Shown here piece by piece: positions 1 to 8,904 of a stretch of DNA of 47,455 nt. Made by a program: the position numbers and the translations under genes. Source of the DNA: Phormidium sp. FACHB-1136. GTDB taxonomy: Bacteria; Cyanobacteriota; Cyanobacteriia; Phormidesmidales; Phormidesmidaceae. The first letter of the stretch is position 1. Every line of letters begins with the position of its first letter. The stretch covers positions 1 through 47,455 of the forward strand of contig NZ_JACJRS010000044.1 in NCBI RefSeq assembly GCF_014697375.1, given 5' to 3'. Below the pieces are notes generated by a model. The model had not been told where the DNA came from, did not search any database, and saw only the letters and a program-made list of their open reading frames with translations.

Positions 1-34
1 ATGCTGTTGAGGCTATCCATCGGTGCACCGTGTT

Positions 35-172
35 TTACTTGCACCTGCACTCTATGCGGTGGATAGCTTTTTTCCAACCCAACCCCAAAAAACTGTCCGG
101 AGTGTTGCTCCAAGCCTCCATGTCATAGATATGCCAGGTGCCAACCAGAGATTTCGATTCCTTTTTCGCCAT
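35..172 (-). pseudogene. Small ORF, probable truncated remnant of a conserved small protein
   Basis: A 45-residue frame opens at an ATG preceded by AGAGG about nine bases upstream. Its first 20 residues, with SLVGTWHIYDMEAW near the start, resemble from memory the beginning of a widespread small protein of unknown function that normally continues with an acidic DEDYF-type stretch and is longer. Here the similarity stops after the Trp and the frame ends shortly afterwards in unrelated residues. A decayed copy is therefore likelier than an intact gene. It lies just downstream of the pentapeptide gene on the same strand. The family recognition is by eye and uncertain. Nothing else is seen in the first 210 bases. 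Confidence 0.3.
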
Positions 173-210
173 GGTTTATGCCTCTCATCGGTGATGGGTC
201 GCCTTGAATG

Positions 211-2460
211 TTATAGCCCTAATAACAGCAGTAGCGGTGGCAGGGAAGATTGCAGCACCGTGGCTAGTTTGCTAACATCGGACACCGTGGCGGCCACGCC
301 CTTTAAGGCATTCATAGCCATGGAGCAGAGCTTAGCCGTTCGCTGTTCCGGCGGTTTCTTGCCCTCCTCGGCGATAGTTTCCACCGCCTCTAGAGCTTCT
401 TTTTTTTGAGATTCCGAAAGGGCGCTGTCTGCATCAATAGCCTGCTGAAGGGTAGACAGAATATCCGCCAACTCATCTGAACCAGAGACCTCAACCCCCC
501 GCAGTTGTTGAATACTAGTGGTCACCTGGCCGCTAAGGGTGCTGAGAATGCTAGAACCAACGACATCGCCGCCGATACTAACTCGGCCCCCGGTAGACAT
601 ATCCACCGTGCCACTGAGGTCGCCCCCGACACTAATCCGAGTGCCGCTCGACATATCCACATTGCCCCCGGCATTGATGTTGGTTTCTTGGTTAGTCACG
701 GTCATACCTCCTGCATTTTGAATCATGTAAATTTGGTTGCCTTCGCCCTGGATCATCACTGGGCTACTGCGTTCGGCTAGTTGGCCCGTCAGCCGTTCAA
801 TCATCGTCTGCTGCTGGGAAAACAGTTGTCGTACATGCTGAATTTCCGAATCCTTCGCTTGTAACGTCAGTTCGTACCCCGCCTCTAGGCGCTGCACCGC
901 CGATTGGTATTGGGTATTGAGCGCCTGTTGGACTTCGTCTTTGTCGAGTTGGAGAAAATTTTCGCTGGCGATGTCGATTTGTGCCGTGGCTCCCTGGCCC
1001 TGGGGATCAATTTTTTGCACAGAAAACAGGTCAGGAGAATGATAATTAATAGCCGTTTGGGTGAGGGCAAAGGCGAGGGCTTGGGGATTTACGGCTTCCT
1101 GAAAACTGAGGCTAACGCTGCGCTGAATGGCGGCCACCCAAGCTTCAAATTCTCCTGGCTGAAACTCGCCTCTCTCTGGCTGAGGATCGAGAAAATGCCC
1201 CTTGGCACTGCGGCGGAGAAACACCCGCTGGCAGGTCACGCCCTGGAAACGAGTACTGGGGTTAATATGCCAATCTTCAATACAGACATCGGTGAGGGTG
1301 GCCTCGGAGAGATCCGCATTGACCAGGTTGGCCTGGGCCAAATTGCTGCCCGTCAGGTTGGCCCCGCGCAGGTCGGCCCCCATCAGGTTGGCCCCGGCAA
1401 AGTCCATCTCTTGCAGGTCGGCGGGGGGGCAGTTCTCGGCGGCGCGTAGGTTAATGCCCTGCAAGTTTAGCCCCCGAAAATCCTTATCCGGGCTGGTGCC
1501 CTGGGTGAGTAGATGCTGCACCTTGGGGTTATCGAGGTCGAGGTAGCGGCTATCGGTGCGGGCACGTTCTAGACGCTGGGCCTGACGAAAACAGGTGCGG
1601 TAGAGCGATTTACCTCGTAAATCTGTATTTGCCAAGCTGGCCCCGGCAAAGTTCACCTGGTTCAAATCCAGGTTGTGAAAGGAGGTGCCCCCCACCGCAC
1701 CCCAGGCCAATGCCCAATCGCGGATTCCATCTGGATAGTGCCAGGGGCTATGGCGACGGCGGTTGGCGACCCAGGCCAGCAGGACAACAGCCAGGGTAAA
1801 GGTAATGCCAAAGAGTCGGGCTATGACCGTTTCGGCAGCGGTGGCGACCGGAATATTGCCCTCCCGGTAAGGGTTGGGGCTACTACCGATGGCCGAGCCA
1901 ACAATGGCCCCCAGCGCCACTAGCACCAACCCCAGCCATTTTACCCGTGCCGCCTGGAGACAGAGGATATCCACTGCTGCCAAGGCCCAACGTACCAGGC
2001 CAAAGGTGAGAGCGAAGATCGTCCAACAGGTGAAGACGGTAATAGCTGTTGCGATAAAAAAATAGCCGTCCACCAGAGGAATTGTCCCTAGCTGCCCCAA
2101 CAGTCCTTGCAGCGCAATACCGCCGCCCAGAGCAACCAAGCCTACCCACAGTGCCCGATCCCAGCGGTTGTAAGTGGCTATCGTCAGCCACAGAAGTAAC
2201 ACCACGGTGTTGAGGAAGGATTCATAGAACGTGCCAGCAAATCGTCCTAGGCCGAACAGTTCTAGCCCTAGGGTAGTGCTTAACACCGCTGTCAACTCAC
2301 TGGCTAGACCACACCCCAACCCCAACGCGGCCACCAATAGCCCTTTGTGTAAGGTTTTCTGACCCGCGATCGCCCCCTGCAAATTGGCGGGCAGGGAGTT
2401 CTGGTCAAATCGCTGCCCGCGAATATCTTGGGTTGGCTTGGGCTGTGGCAGACTAGTCAC
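211..2460 (-). CDS. Membrane pentapeptide-repeat protein with beta-stalk and hydrophobic C-terminal tail
   Basis: About 749 residues from the GTG at 2460, chosen because AAGG sits eight bases upstream; the frame also opens at a TTG at 2502 without a good ribosome site. Order of parts: degenerate pentapeptide-like start (DIRGQRF), six hydrophobic segments between about residues 39 and 233, pentapeptide repeats (A[DN]LxxAxL pattern) at about 260-286 and 316-394, a Gln/Glu-rich likely coiled coil at 506-561, a Gly/Asn/Ser stretch with repeated SxGGDxxG units at 569-646 that could form a beta stalk, and a helical C-terminal domain ending in a run of leucines. The C-terminal domain resembles tails I recall on other cyanobacterial pentapeptide proteins. 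Function is unknown. It is divergent from the protease/LamG/SLH gene and shares its upstream region. Confidence 0.85.
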   Translation of the reverse strand: MTSLPQPKPTQDIRGQRFDQNSLPANLQGAIAGQKTLHKGLLVAALGLGCGLASELTAVLSTTLGLELFGLGRFAGTFYESFLNTVVLLLWLTIATYNRWDRALWVGLVALGGGIALQGLLGQLGTIPLVDGYFFIATAITVFTCWTIFALTFGLVRWALAAVDILCLQAARVKWLGLVLVALGAIVGSAIGSSPNPYREGNIPVATAAETVIARLFGITFTLAVVLLAWVANRRRHSPWHYPDGIRDWALAWGAVGGTSFHNLDLNQVNFAGASLANTDLRGKSLYRTCFRQAQRLERARTDSRYLDLDNPKVQHLLTQGTSPDKDFRGLNLQGINLRAAENCPPADLQEMDFAGANLMGADLRGANLTGSNLAQANLVNADLSEATLTDVCIEDWHINPSTRFQGVTCQRVFLRRSAKGHFLDPQPERGEFQPGEFEAWVAAIQRSVSLSFQEAVNPQALAFALTQTAINYHSPDLFSVQKIDPQGQGATAQIDIASENFLQLDKDEVQQALNTQYQSAVQRLEAGYELTLQAKDSEIQHVRQLFSQQQTMIERLTGQLAERSSPVMIQGEGNQIYMIQNAGGMTVTNQETNINAGGNVDMSSGTRISVGGDLSGTVDMSTGGRVSIGGDVVGSSILSTLSGQVTTSIQQLRGVEVSGSDELADILSTLQQAIDADSALSESQKKEALEAVETIAEEGKKPPEQRTAKLCSMAMNALKGVAATVSDVSKLATVLQSSLPPLLLLLGL

Positions 2461-2627
2461 GCAATGTACCTTACAAAATGCACCCTTAAAGATTCTGGCC
2501 AAGAGTCTAGACAGGCAGAACCTTAACCCCTTAATGAATCACAAAATGCTTAGATTTCACCTACAGACAACCTTAAGAATTATTTATTTTTCAAGACTGA
2601 CCGAAAAAGAATTGATATTGATAGTAG

Positions 2628-2655
2628 TTGATTCTCCCCTCTAGGGGTATATCAA
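2628..2655. promoter_or_regulatory. Dyad-symmetric site upstream of the protease gene
   Basis: The site reads TTGAT, 3 bases, CCCC, TCTA, GGGG, 3 bases, ATCAA. Outer and inner arms are perfectly complementary, while the 3-base spacers do not pair. It lies 45 bases before the first ATG of the plus-strand gene, in the only gap between that gene and its divergent neighbour. An operator for a dimeric regulator is a reasonable inference; an mRNA hairpin is the alternative. Confidence 0.35.
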
Positions 2656-2700
2656 TCAGCCTTGGTTGCCCTGGTGTTATCGCCAATACAATTTCTTACT

Positions 2701-5700
2701 ATGGGTGTCTCTATGCGACATTTTTCCTCCAATGATCAGACCAGGGGTTCTAATTCTGGGCAGATTCAAGAACAGTGGTGGTTGCAGGGTAATCTGGGCA
2801 GAAGCCGTTGGAGACGTTGGTTTCGGGTAGCTGGTACGGGCACCCCTGGAGAAGAAGGGATAGAGACAGCCGAAGTAAAAAAGGAAGATCTGCAACGGGT
2901 TCTAGAGGTTGTCCGGGAAAGACAATACGGCAAACAAACCAAGCAATTTACCATTGCGCAGGATCAAACCACCTTTCTGCCCCTGGCTTCTTTAGAGATA
3001 GGGTCTGAGCGGAGTCGGGCCATTTGTCGTATCGCTCGCTACTTTTCCCTCAAAACCTGGACAGACCTAATTCGGAACATCGAAGCCTCCGAGAATGCAG
3101 CGGACTACGCCAATGAGGCAACCCTCAAGGAGATTTTTGCCATTCCTGACCAAGTCGCTGAGGATATTTTTAAGCCCACAGAGACCTATCGACCTGGCGA
3201 AGATTCTCCCCTTCAGGCCCTCAAAAACTTGGATGAATCTCAACTCACTAAGATGAATCCTATCCCCATCGGCACGGGCTTTTTGGTAGGTGGTACCCAC
3301 CTGATGACCAATAATCACGTCATTGCCGATCCCGCAGAAGCTTTGGAATGTGTGGCCCAGTTTAATTATGTTCGTGATAGTGCAGGGCTGCTTCAGCAGT
3401 CCGTTGACTATAGCTTTGCCCCAAATATTCTCTTTGTCACCAATCCCGCCTTGGACTATACCTTAGTGCAGCTAGATGCGGGCCAATTTACGCGCCAAGC
3501 GGGCTATGTCTTTGGTTGGTTGCAATTAGTAGGGGATGAGTTCAACATTGCCCCTGGGCTTTCTGTGGATCAGGTCAAGGCCGTCAAAAATCTGGTCAGC
3601 AACACCAATTCATTAACGAGTCAGACCCATAATTCCACTAAAAAAGCAAAAGATATCAAAGCAATTCCGGGGGATCGGGTTCTGTTGGTGCAGCATCCCA
3701 AGGGCCAAGAAAAACAGCTTGTACAAAACGATAATCGAGTGCTAGATTATGACAAAAATGGTTTATTAGATAACTTTGTTAGATACACAACAGACTCAGA
3801 TTATGGATCGTCCGGTAGCCCAGTCTTCAATACTAATTGGGACTTAGTCGCGCTTCATCATGCCGCGATCGCCAAGGAAGATATTTCTTCTACTAAGGAG
3901 GACACGACGGCAGAACTAGGCACAGCCACGTCGACCGAGGAACCCTCAACCAATGTTCCTCCAGCTTCAGCTTCACGAGACAATTCCACCACATCTGAGT
4001 CTGAATCTAAGTCCAAACAACCGAATATTGAGGCATCCCAAGGAATACGAATTTGCCGAATTGTGGCAGATCTACAAGCAAAAAGCTGGGAAAATCCTAA
4101 GCTCAAAAGTTTCCTAGAAGACTTTGTGGTTACGCCAGAGTACCTTGACTATCCCTCTTTACCCTCGGCCTTAAACTTTCTAGGCGGTGGCAACCGCTAT
4201 ATCAGCATCAATAACTCTGTTGGCTTATTAACTGGAAGTGCCAATGGTATCCTTAAAATTTGGAGCCAGACTGGTGTGGAGTTGATGACCCTAAAATTAT
4301 CAGGGTTAACAGCCAAAATCGAGAAACTATGCTTTAGTGCTGATGGTACTTTTATCGCTCTAGTACAGTCCCATACAGATAACCAGCGTAGCCCCATTGA
4401 AATCTGGGCTATTCAGGGAGATAGCCTGAACAGCTTAAAGGTTGGCTGGCAGCGTGATTTGATAAGTTCACATCTGATTAAATCTGCTCCAGCTAAAACC
4501 GTTGTTCTAGAGTTTTATGATGACGCTAAAAACAACCAAAAATTAGTTATATCATTGAGTGCTGATGGTTATCTCGATATTTGGAACATAGAGGGAACGT
4601 TAGTCAAAACTATAGATATTATTCAAAATCAAAAAGATTTTCTGGCGAACGAGATTCAAAAAATTGAAGAAGAATACGCTAAAAAAATTAATGAACTTGG
4701 CCCTATTTCCGAAACGGAAGATGGCTCTACTTCAAGCCTGAGAAACTCTGTTATCAACGAGAAACAGAGAACACTTAAACCATTTCTCGATATTACAGAT
4801 GCTGCCAATCGTTATGCGCTATCTAATCCTTCAGTTAAGTGCTATCCGCAGCATTCTAGATTGGTTTGCAACAGTGGAAAGATTGTTTCTATTCTCGATT
4901 TAAGCCAAATAAACGATTCGGCTAAAGCTATTCCAGTCACTTCTATTCAAGTCAAAGATTTTCGGAATTCACCCTTGAGTGACATACAAAATTTTGCCTT
5001 AAGCCCTGACGGAAAAGAATTAGCTATTCTTAAGTTTTCGTGGGAAAACCCTGAAGGAGAGAAACTTTATGAGGCCACATTTTATGCTGTTAACGGAGTA
5101 GCTATAAAAAGCAGTTCAGGTGAACAAAAACGTTTTTCTAGCGCCATTAACTTTGGTAGAGAAATAGTTTATTCGGTAGATGGCTCCTATGCTTGGGTGA
5201 TAGGCAATGCTGACATCTTAGGTCAATCCTTTGAAGTTCATTTCCTTCCCTTAGCTATAAACCATGGATTTCCTGATCCTGGTAATGCAAAAAAAAATAA
5301 CGTTCAAGATTGGAAATGGAAAATAAGTTCCGATGGCTGCCTAGCATATGCGCTCTCTACAGAGGGAAAGGCTTATCTTTATGCCTTTAAGCCACGACGT
5401 AATATTGATTTTCTAAAGACGCTATCCCACGAAAATGCCATAGCGATGTTGCCTATTCATGAGGCATTTGGAACGTCATCTCAGGACAGACTTTTCTCGT
5501 TCCGCACCCATGATGTCTACACTATTGAAATTCAGCTTAAACCTTACTTTAATGCATCTGGCTCAATTTTGGCTAAGGGTTCTCGCATAGGTAGAGAGTA
5601 TGAGATTGGCATTTTTGAGGGGAAGTTTTTTGTCAATGTTGGGCAGTATAGTTTTAATGCAGGCCCTTCTCCTAGAAACAAAATTACTCATCTAGAGGTT

Positions 5701-8205
5701 GTTTTATTTGGCAAAAACATCAATCAGAATGATTATCGAACAATGGGATTCAATGATGTCATAACACCCAAAGTTTACGTAGATGGGCAAGAGGTGAGCG
5801 TAATACCTAACGTTCAGTTTAGCAGAGATAATACACCTGAGGGCATCGAAAATACTCCGCTTATTATTGGTGGTCATCCGTTTGCTAGCTCAAATGTTTT
5901 TGAATCTGATTGGACGAGTGATCAGGCTATTCTTCCTGAAATATCGAGCTTTCCAGGAGTTATTCTAGAAGTACGCATCTGGAATAAAGAATTGCCAAGG
6001 GAAAATGGCACACTGATAAATAGGAATCCAACGATTTCTAAGGCTTCTAAGGAACAAGGATTGATTGGTTATTGGAATTTCCAAGAGATCTATGGCAATC
6101 GGGTTAGAAACTTGGCTGACCAGGGTGCCGATGGATTTGTAACTGGGGCTGAAGCTGTCTCTCAAGCCGACATTCCATCTCGGTTTACCTCTAGCTTGGT
6201 GTTTAACAGCCCTAATCATTGGGTCAATTGTGGTGCGGAGGAAGGTTTATCTACTCCCACCGCAATTACTGTAGAAGCATGGGAGAAACATCGCTTTGGC
6301 AGCGGCGTTTTAGTTCGGCGCATGGCCACTAATGCGGAGGGTAATGCTCTGGCTGTGGGTTATGAGCTAAGTTTAAAGCGCGACAAGATTTGTGTCGTTC
6401 TTCAAAATGGAGCGACTAAGGCCATCGTGGAAACGCGGCACCGCGTTCCCAAGGATCGGGCGTTTCACCATATTGCGTTTACGTGGGATCAGTCTTCCCA
6501 GGAAGTTCAGATTTACCTGGATGGTCGCCGTCAGGATACGGTAGCGGTCGTAGGGCCTTACAAAACGATTCTGATTGATGGCCAATATCGCAGCACCAGC
6601 CTATTTGATGCCTCCCTAGAAGGAATTACCGCGCCGCTTTATCTGGGTTCGGCCCCTGGAGACAGCAATGATCGTCGCTGGAACATGGCTGAGGTACGGC
6701 TGTGGAATGTGGCTCGCACTCAAAATCAAATTCTCAACAACATGACCCAACGCCTTGCGGAACCACAGCCCGGATTGGTGGGCTACTGGCGCTTGGATGA
6801 TGGCGATGCTACGGCCCGCAACCGAGTGGCTCTCTGGCAAGGGCACAGTGGCCCAGAACACCACGGCAGCATTCAGAGAGCAACTTGGTTCCCGACTGCG
6901 TTACCCTCACCCACCATTGCTCCTGTCCTTGCCGACGATCTCGATTTTGGGCGCTACAGCGGTGTCAACCCTCCAGTGGTAGGCCCGGAAGGTGGTTCTG
7001 AGTGTCCTAATCCCCCGACCGATAAAACCACCGGAGGCGGCGATCCGGATGCCCTGCCGTCGGATATCCAAAATCACTGGGCGAAGGATCGAATTAGGGC
7101 GGTGATGGCTAAGCAGGTGATGCTTCCTGCTGCCCAGGGGCAGTTTTGGCCCAATGCATTCGCTACCGTAGGTGACTATGTCACCGCCGTTGCTGCCGCC
7201 TTCGACCAACCGCTCCAGTTTGAGTCAATTAGCTCTGCGGATTTGCCCGCCACGGATTCCCACTATCTAGCCGCCCAGAAAGCCTACCAGATGGGCTTTC
7301 TGCGTCCCAATGCAGACAATACTTTCAATGTGACTCGGCTAATCCCTGAAGTGGAGGTTTTGGAGGGCTTAGTACGGGGTTTGCATTTCAAGGGTGGTAC
7401 TCTGAATCTAATCAGCGCCTATCCCAGGGCAGCGACGCTATCCCTTGCTCGACGGTTGGCCCTGGCCACAGCTTTGCGCTACGACCTCGTGTTCAAGGAT
7501 AATATTGAGAGCCGCCTAGATGAACACCACTTAATCAACCGTGCCCAGCTAGCGGCCCTGATTTACCAAGCTTGGGCAAAGCTAGGCCAAGCCGAGGCCA
7601 TTCCCTCCGACCATTTTGTGCAGCTTCAAGAACCCCCAGCCTTGTTTGTGGATGTACCCGCCGACCACTGGGCCAGACCCTACATTCAAGGACTTGTGGA
7701 GCAAGGCATCACCCACGGCTATAACGATGGCACCTTTCGCCCCGATCTGCGCCTCAGTCGGGGAGACTTTGCTGTGCTGCTAGTACGCGCCTTTGATCCG
7801 CAACCGCGCCCTGATCGTCGGCAGGCCAACGTGTCCCAATTGTTTGTCGATGTGGCGGACAACGATCCCCAAACCAAATTTATTCAACAAATCTACCGAA
7901 GCGGGATTATGTCTGGCTTACCCGACCGCCAGTTTGGGGTCAAGGCCGTCATTTCTAGGGCAGAGGCCATCACCGCTGTCAAAAAAGTTCTTGAGCTACC
8001 GCCCGACCATGGGGCCACCCACCGCCGCTACACCGACCACCGAGATATTCCCGCCTGGGCCGAAGGCCCTATCGCCGCTGCCACCACCGCTGGCTTAATT
8101 GTGGGGCCTAACTCCGACCGCATTCGGGCAACGGTGCCGATTACCCGCGCCGAGGTCGCCTCCCTCATTTACCAGGGCTGGAACTATCAAACTCAAAAGG
8201 CCTAG
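2701..8205 (+). CDS. Giant trypsin-like protease / WD-like / LamG / SLH protein
   Basis: About 1834 residues from the ATG at 2701; another ATG at 2713 and a TTG at 2662 are possible, and no strong ribosome site decides. A V8/trypsin-like domain carries His in TNNHVIAD (codon 3316), Asp in NPALDYTL (3454) and Ser in GSSGSP (3811), so the triad looks intact. A Ser/Thr/Glu linker follows at about residues 396-443, then degenerate WD-like blades (SADG...W patterns) at 490-920, two LamG/concanavalin-type domains at about 945-1165 and 1165-1385 (each ending in a GLxGYW motif), and at least three S-layer homology domains from 1450 to the end (FxDVPxDHW, TRAEVASLIYQG). SLH domains usually bind cell-wall polymers, yet no signal peptide is visible. 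The middle of the gene is AT-richer than the SLH end, suggesting a mosaic origin. Confidence 0.9.
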   Translation: MGVSMRHFSSNDQTRGSNSGQIQEQWWLQGNLGRSRWRRWFRVAGTGTPGEEGIETAEVKKEDLQRVLEVVRERQYGKQTKQFTIAQDQTTFLPLASLEIGSERSRAICRIARYFSLKTWTDLIRNIEASENAADYANEATLKEIFAIPDQVAEDIFKPTETYRPGEDSPLQALKNLDESQLTKMNPIPIGTGFLVGGTHLMTNNHVIADPAEALECVAQFNYVRDSAGLLQQSVDYSFAPNILFVTNPALDYTLVQLDAGQFTRQAGYVFGWLQLVGDEFNIAPGLSVDQVKAVKNLVSNTNSLTSQTHNSTKKAKDIKAIPGDRVLLVQHPKGQEKQLVQNDNRVLDYDKNGLLDNFVRYTTDSDYGSSGSPVFNTNWDLVALHHAAIAKEDISSTKEDTTAELGTATSTEEPSTNVPPASASRDNSTTSESESKSKQPNIEASQGIRICRIVADLQAKSWENPKLKSFLEDFVVTPEYLDYPSLPSALNFLGGGNRYISINNSVGLLTGSANGILKIWSQTGVELMTLKLSGLTAKIEKLCFSADGTFIALVQSHTDNQRSPIEIWAIQGDSLNSLKVGWQRDLISSHLIKSAPAKTVVLEFYDDAKNNQKLVISLSADGYLDIWNIEGTLVKTIDIIQNQKDFLANEIQKIEEEYAKKINELGPISETEDGSTSSLRNSVINEKQRTLKPFLDITDAANRYALSNPSVKCYPQHSRLVCNSGKIVSILDLSQINDSAKAIPVTSIQVKDFRNSPLSDIQNFALSPDGKELAILKFSWENPEGEKLYEATFYAVNGVAIKSSSGEQKRFSSAINFGREIVYSVDGSYAWVIGNADILGQSFEVHFLPLAINHGFPDPGNAKKNNVQDWKWKISSDGCLAYALSTEGKAYLYAFKPRRNIDFLKTLSHENAIAMLPIHEAFGTSSQDRLFSFRTHDVYTIEIQLKPYFNASGSILAKGSRIGREYEIGIFEGKFFVNVGQYSFNAGPSPRNKITHLEVVLFGKNINQNDYRTMGFNDVITPKVYVDGQEVSVIPNVQFSRDNTPEGIENTPLIIGGHPFASSNVFESDWTSDQAILPEISSFPGVILEVRIWNKELPRENGTLINRNPTISKASKEQGLIGYWNFQEIYGNRVRNLADQGADGFVTGAEAVSQADIPSRFTSSLVFNSPNHWVNCGAEEGLSTPTAITVEAWEKHRFGSGVLVRRMATNAEGNALAVGYELSLKRDKICVVLQNGATKAIVETRHRVPKDRAFHHIAFTWDQSSQEVQIYLDGRRQDTVAVVGPYKTILIDGQYRSTSLFDASLEGITAPLYLGSAPGDSNDRRWNMAEVRLWNVARTQNQILNNMTQRLAEPQPGLVGYWRLDDGDATARNRVALWQGHSGPEHHGSIQRATWFPTALPSPTIAPVLADDLDFGRYSGVNPPVVGPEGGSECPNPPTDKTTGGGDPDALPSDIQNHWAKDRIRAVMAKQVMLPAAQGQFWPNAFATVGDYVTAVAAAFDQPLQFESISSADLPATDSHYLAAQKAYQMGFLRPNADNTFNVTRLIPEVEVLEGLVRGLHFKGGTLNLISAYPRAATLSLARRLALATALRYDLVFKDNIESRLDEHHLINRAQLAALIYQAWAKLGQAEAIPSDHFVQLQEPPALFVDVPADHWARPYIQGLVEQGITHGYNDGTFRPDLRLSRGDFAVLLVRAFDPQPRPDRRQANVSQLFVDVADNDPQTKFIQQIYRSGIMSGLPDRQFGVKAVISRAEAITAVKKVLELPPDHGATHRRYTDHRDIPAWAEGPIAAATTAGLIVGPNSDRIRATVPITRAEVASLIYQGWNYQTQKA

Positions 8206-8293
8206 GGCTTCGATATCCAGATTTCAGGTTTGTGGGGCGCGACTATTGTGCTCCCTAATCTGCAAGGGGCAAAGTCGTTTGGGGTTGTGCCCG

Positions 8294-8860
8294 TTAGCTA
8301 GATTTAGGCGATAAAACCTGTGCCACCGACAACGAAAGCCCTGAAAATTGAGGCGACTGCAAAAGGCTATCCACCCCCAATTCCTCCGCTTCGTACCAGC
8401 CATCTACCAAGGTCAATACCGTTATCTTTGCCTGGGCTGGGTCTACAATCCAGTATTCGGGAATGCCTCGCGCCGCGTATTCAGAACGCTTGTAGCGATA
8501 GTCTCGATCTTCGTTAATTTTTCCGGGCGAAACGACTTCCACTACTAGCAACGGCGGTGGCATTTCCTCGGTAATCGTGCTTCGACATTGCCCTGAAAGA
8601 GCAGCGACCAAGTCTTTCCCCAGCACCATTACATCAGGAATTCTGACCCGTCCAGAAATAACTAATTCTGTTTTGCCCTGGCGAATTTGGTCAAAGCGGA
8701 TCACGTTCAAAAACTGCGCGGCCAAGTAACTGCCAACGATCACGTTGTCTTCATTTTCTGGTGACATTTCAATAATGTCTCCATCCACAAATTCGCAGCG
8801 ACTCTCTGGGCCATCTTCCAGGCTTAAATAATCTGCCAAAGAGAGTTTTGTGGTAACCAT
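8294..8860 (-). CDS. Uma2 (DUF820) family restriction-endonuclease-like protein
   Basis: 188 residues from the ATG at 8860; the frame also opens two codons earlier at a TTG. The Uma2 fold is a PD-(D/E)XK nuclease core, and its hallmarks are visible: an N-terminal LADYLSLED segment, Asp in RIPDVMVL, Glu in LLVVEVVSP, and the ending YRYKRSEYAARGIPEYWIVDP. The family is greatly expanded in cyanobacteria and its role is largely unknown; links to mobile elements or DNA processing are suspected. The gene stands alone between the giant protease gene and the histone-deacetylase-like gene, so context gives no pathway. Length matches the family. Confidence 0.88.
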   Translation of the reverse strand: MVTTKLSLADYLSLEDGPESRCEFVDGDIIEMSPENEDNVIVGSYLAAQFLNVIRFDQIRQGKTELVISGRVRIPDVMVLGKDLVAALSGQCRSTITEEMPPPLLVVEVVSPGKINEDRDYRYKRSEYAARGIPEYWIVDPAQAKITVLTLVDGWYEAEELGVDSLLQSPQFSGLSLSVAQVLSPKSS

Positions 8861-8904
8861 GACCAAAAAAGTTCCTGTGCCTTTGTGATTTCTATGGTAA
8901 CGAT

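Noticed and set aside
23-409. Plus-strand 128-codon frame at the left edge
   Set aside because: It runs antisense through the end of the pentapeptide gene and has no recognisable protein character.
904-1449. Plus-strand frame with periodic VGPxQVGP-type repeats
   Set aside because: It is the antisense shadow of the pentapeptide repeats of the minus-strand gene; the periodicity comes from the repeat codons.
2366-3872. GCGATCGC octamers (2366-2373 and 3865-3872) as evidence of HIP1 enrichment
   Set aside because: Only these were noticed while reading, both in the left accessory block; too few to claim an enriched HIP1 genome.
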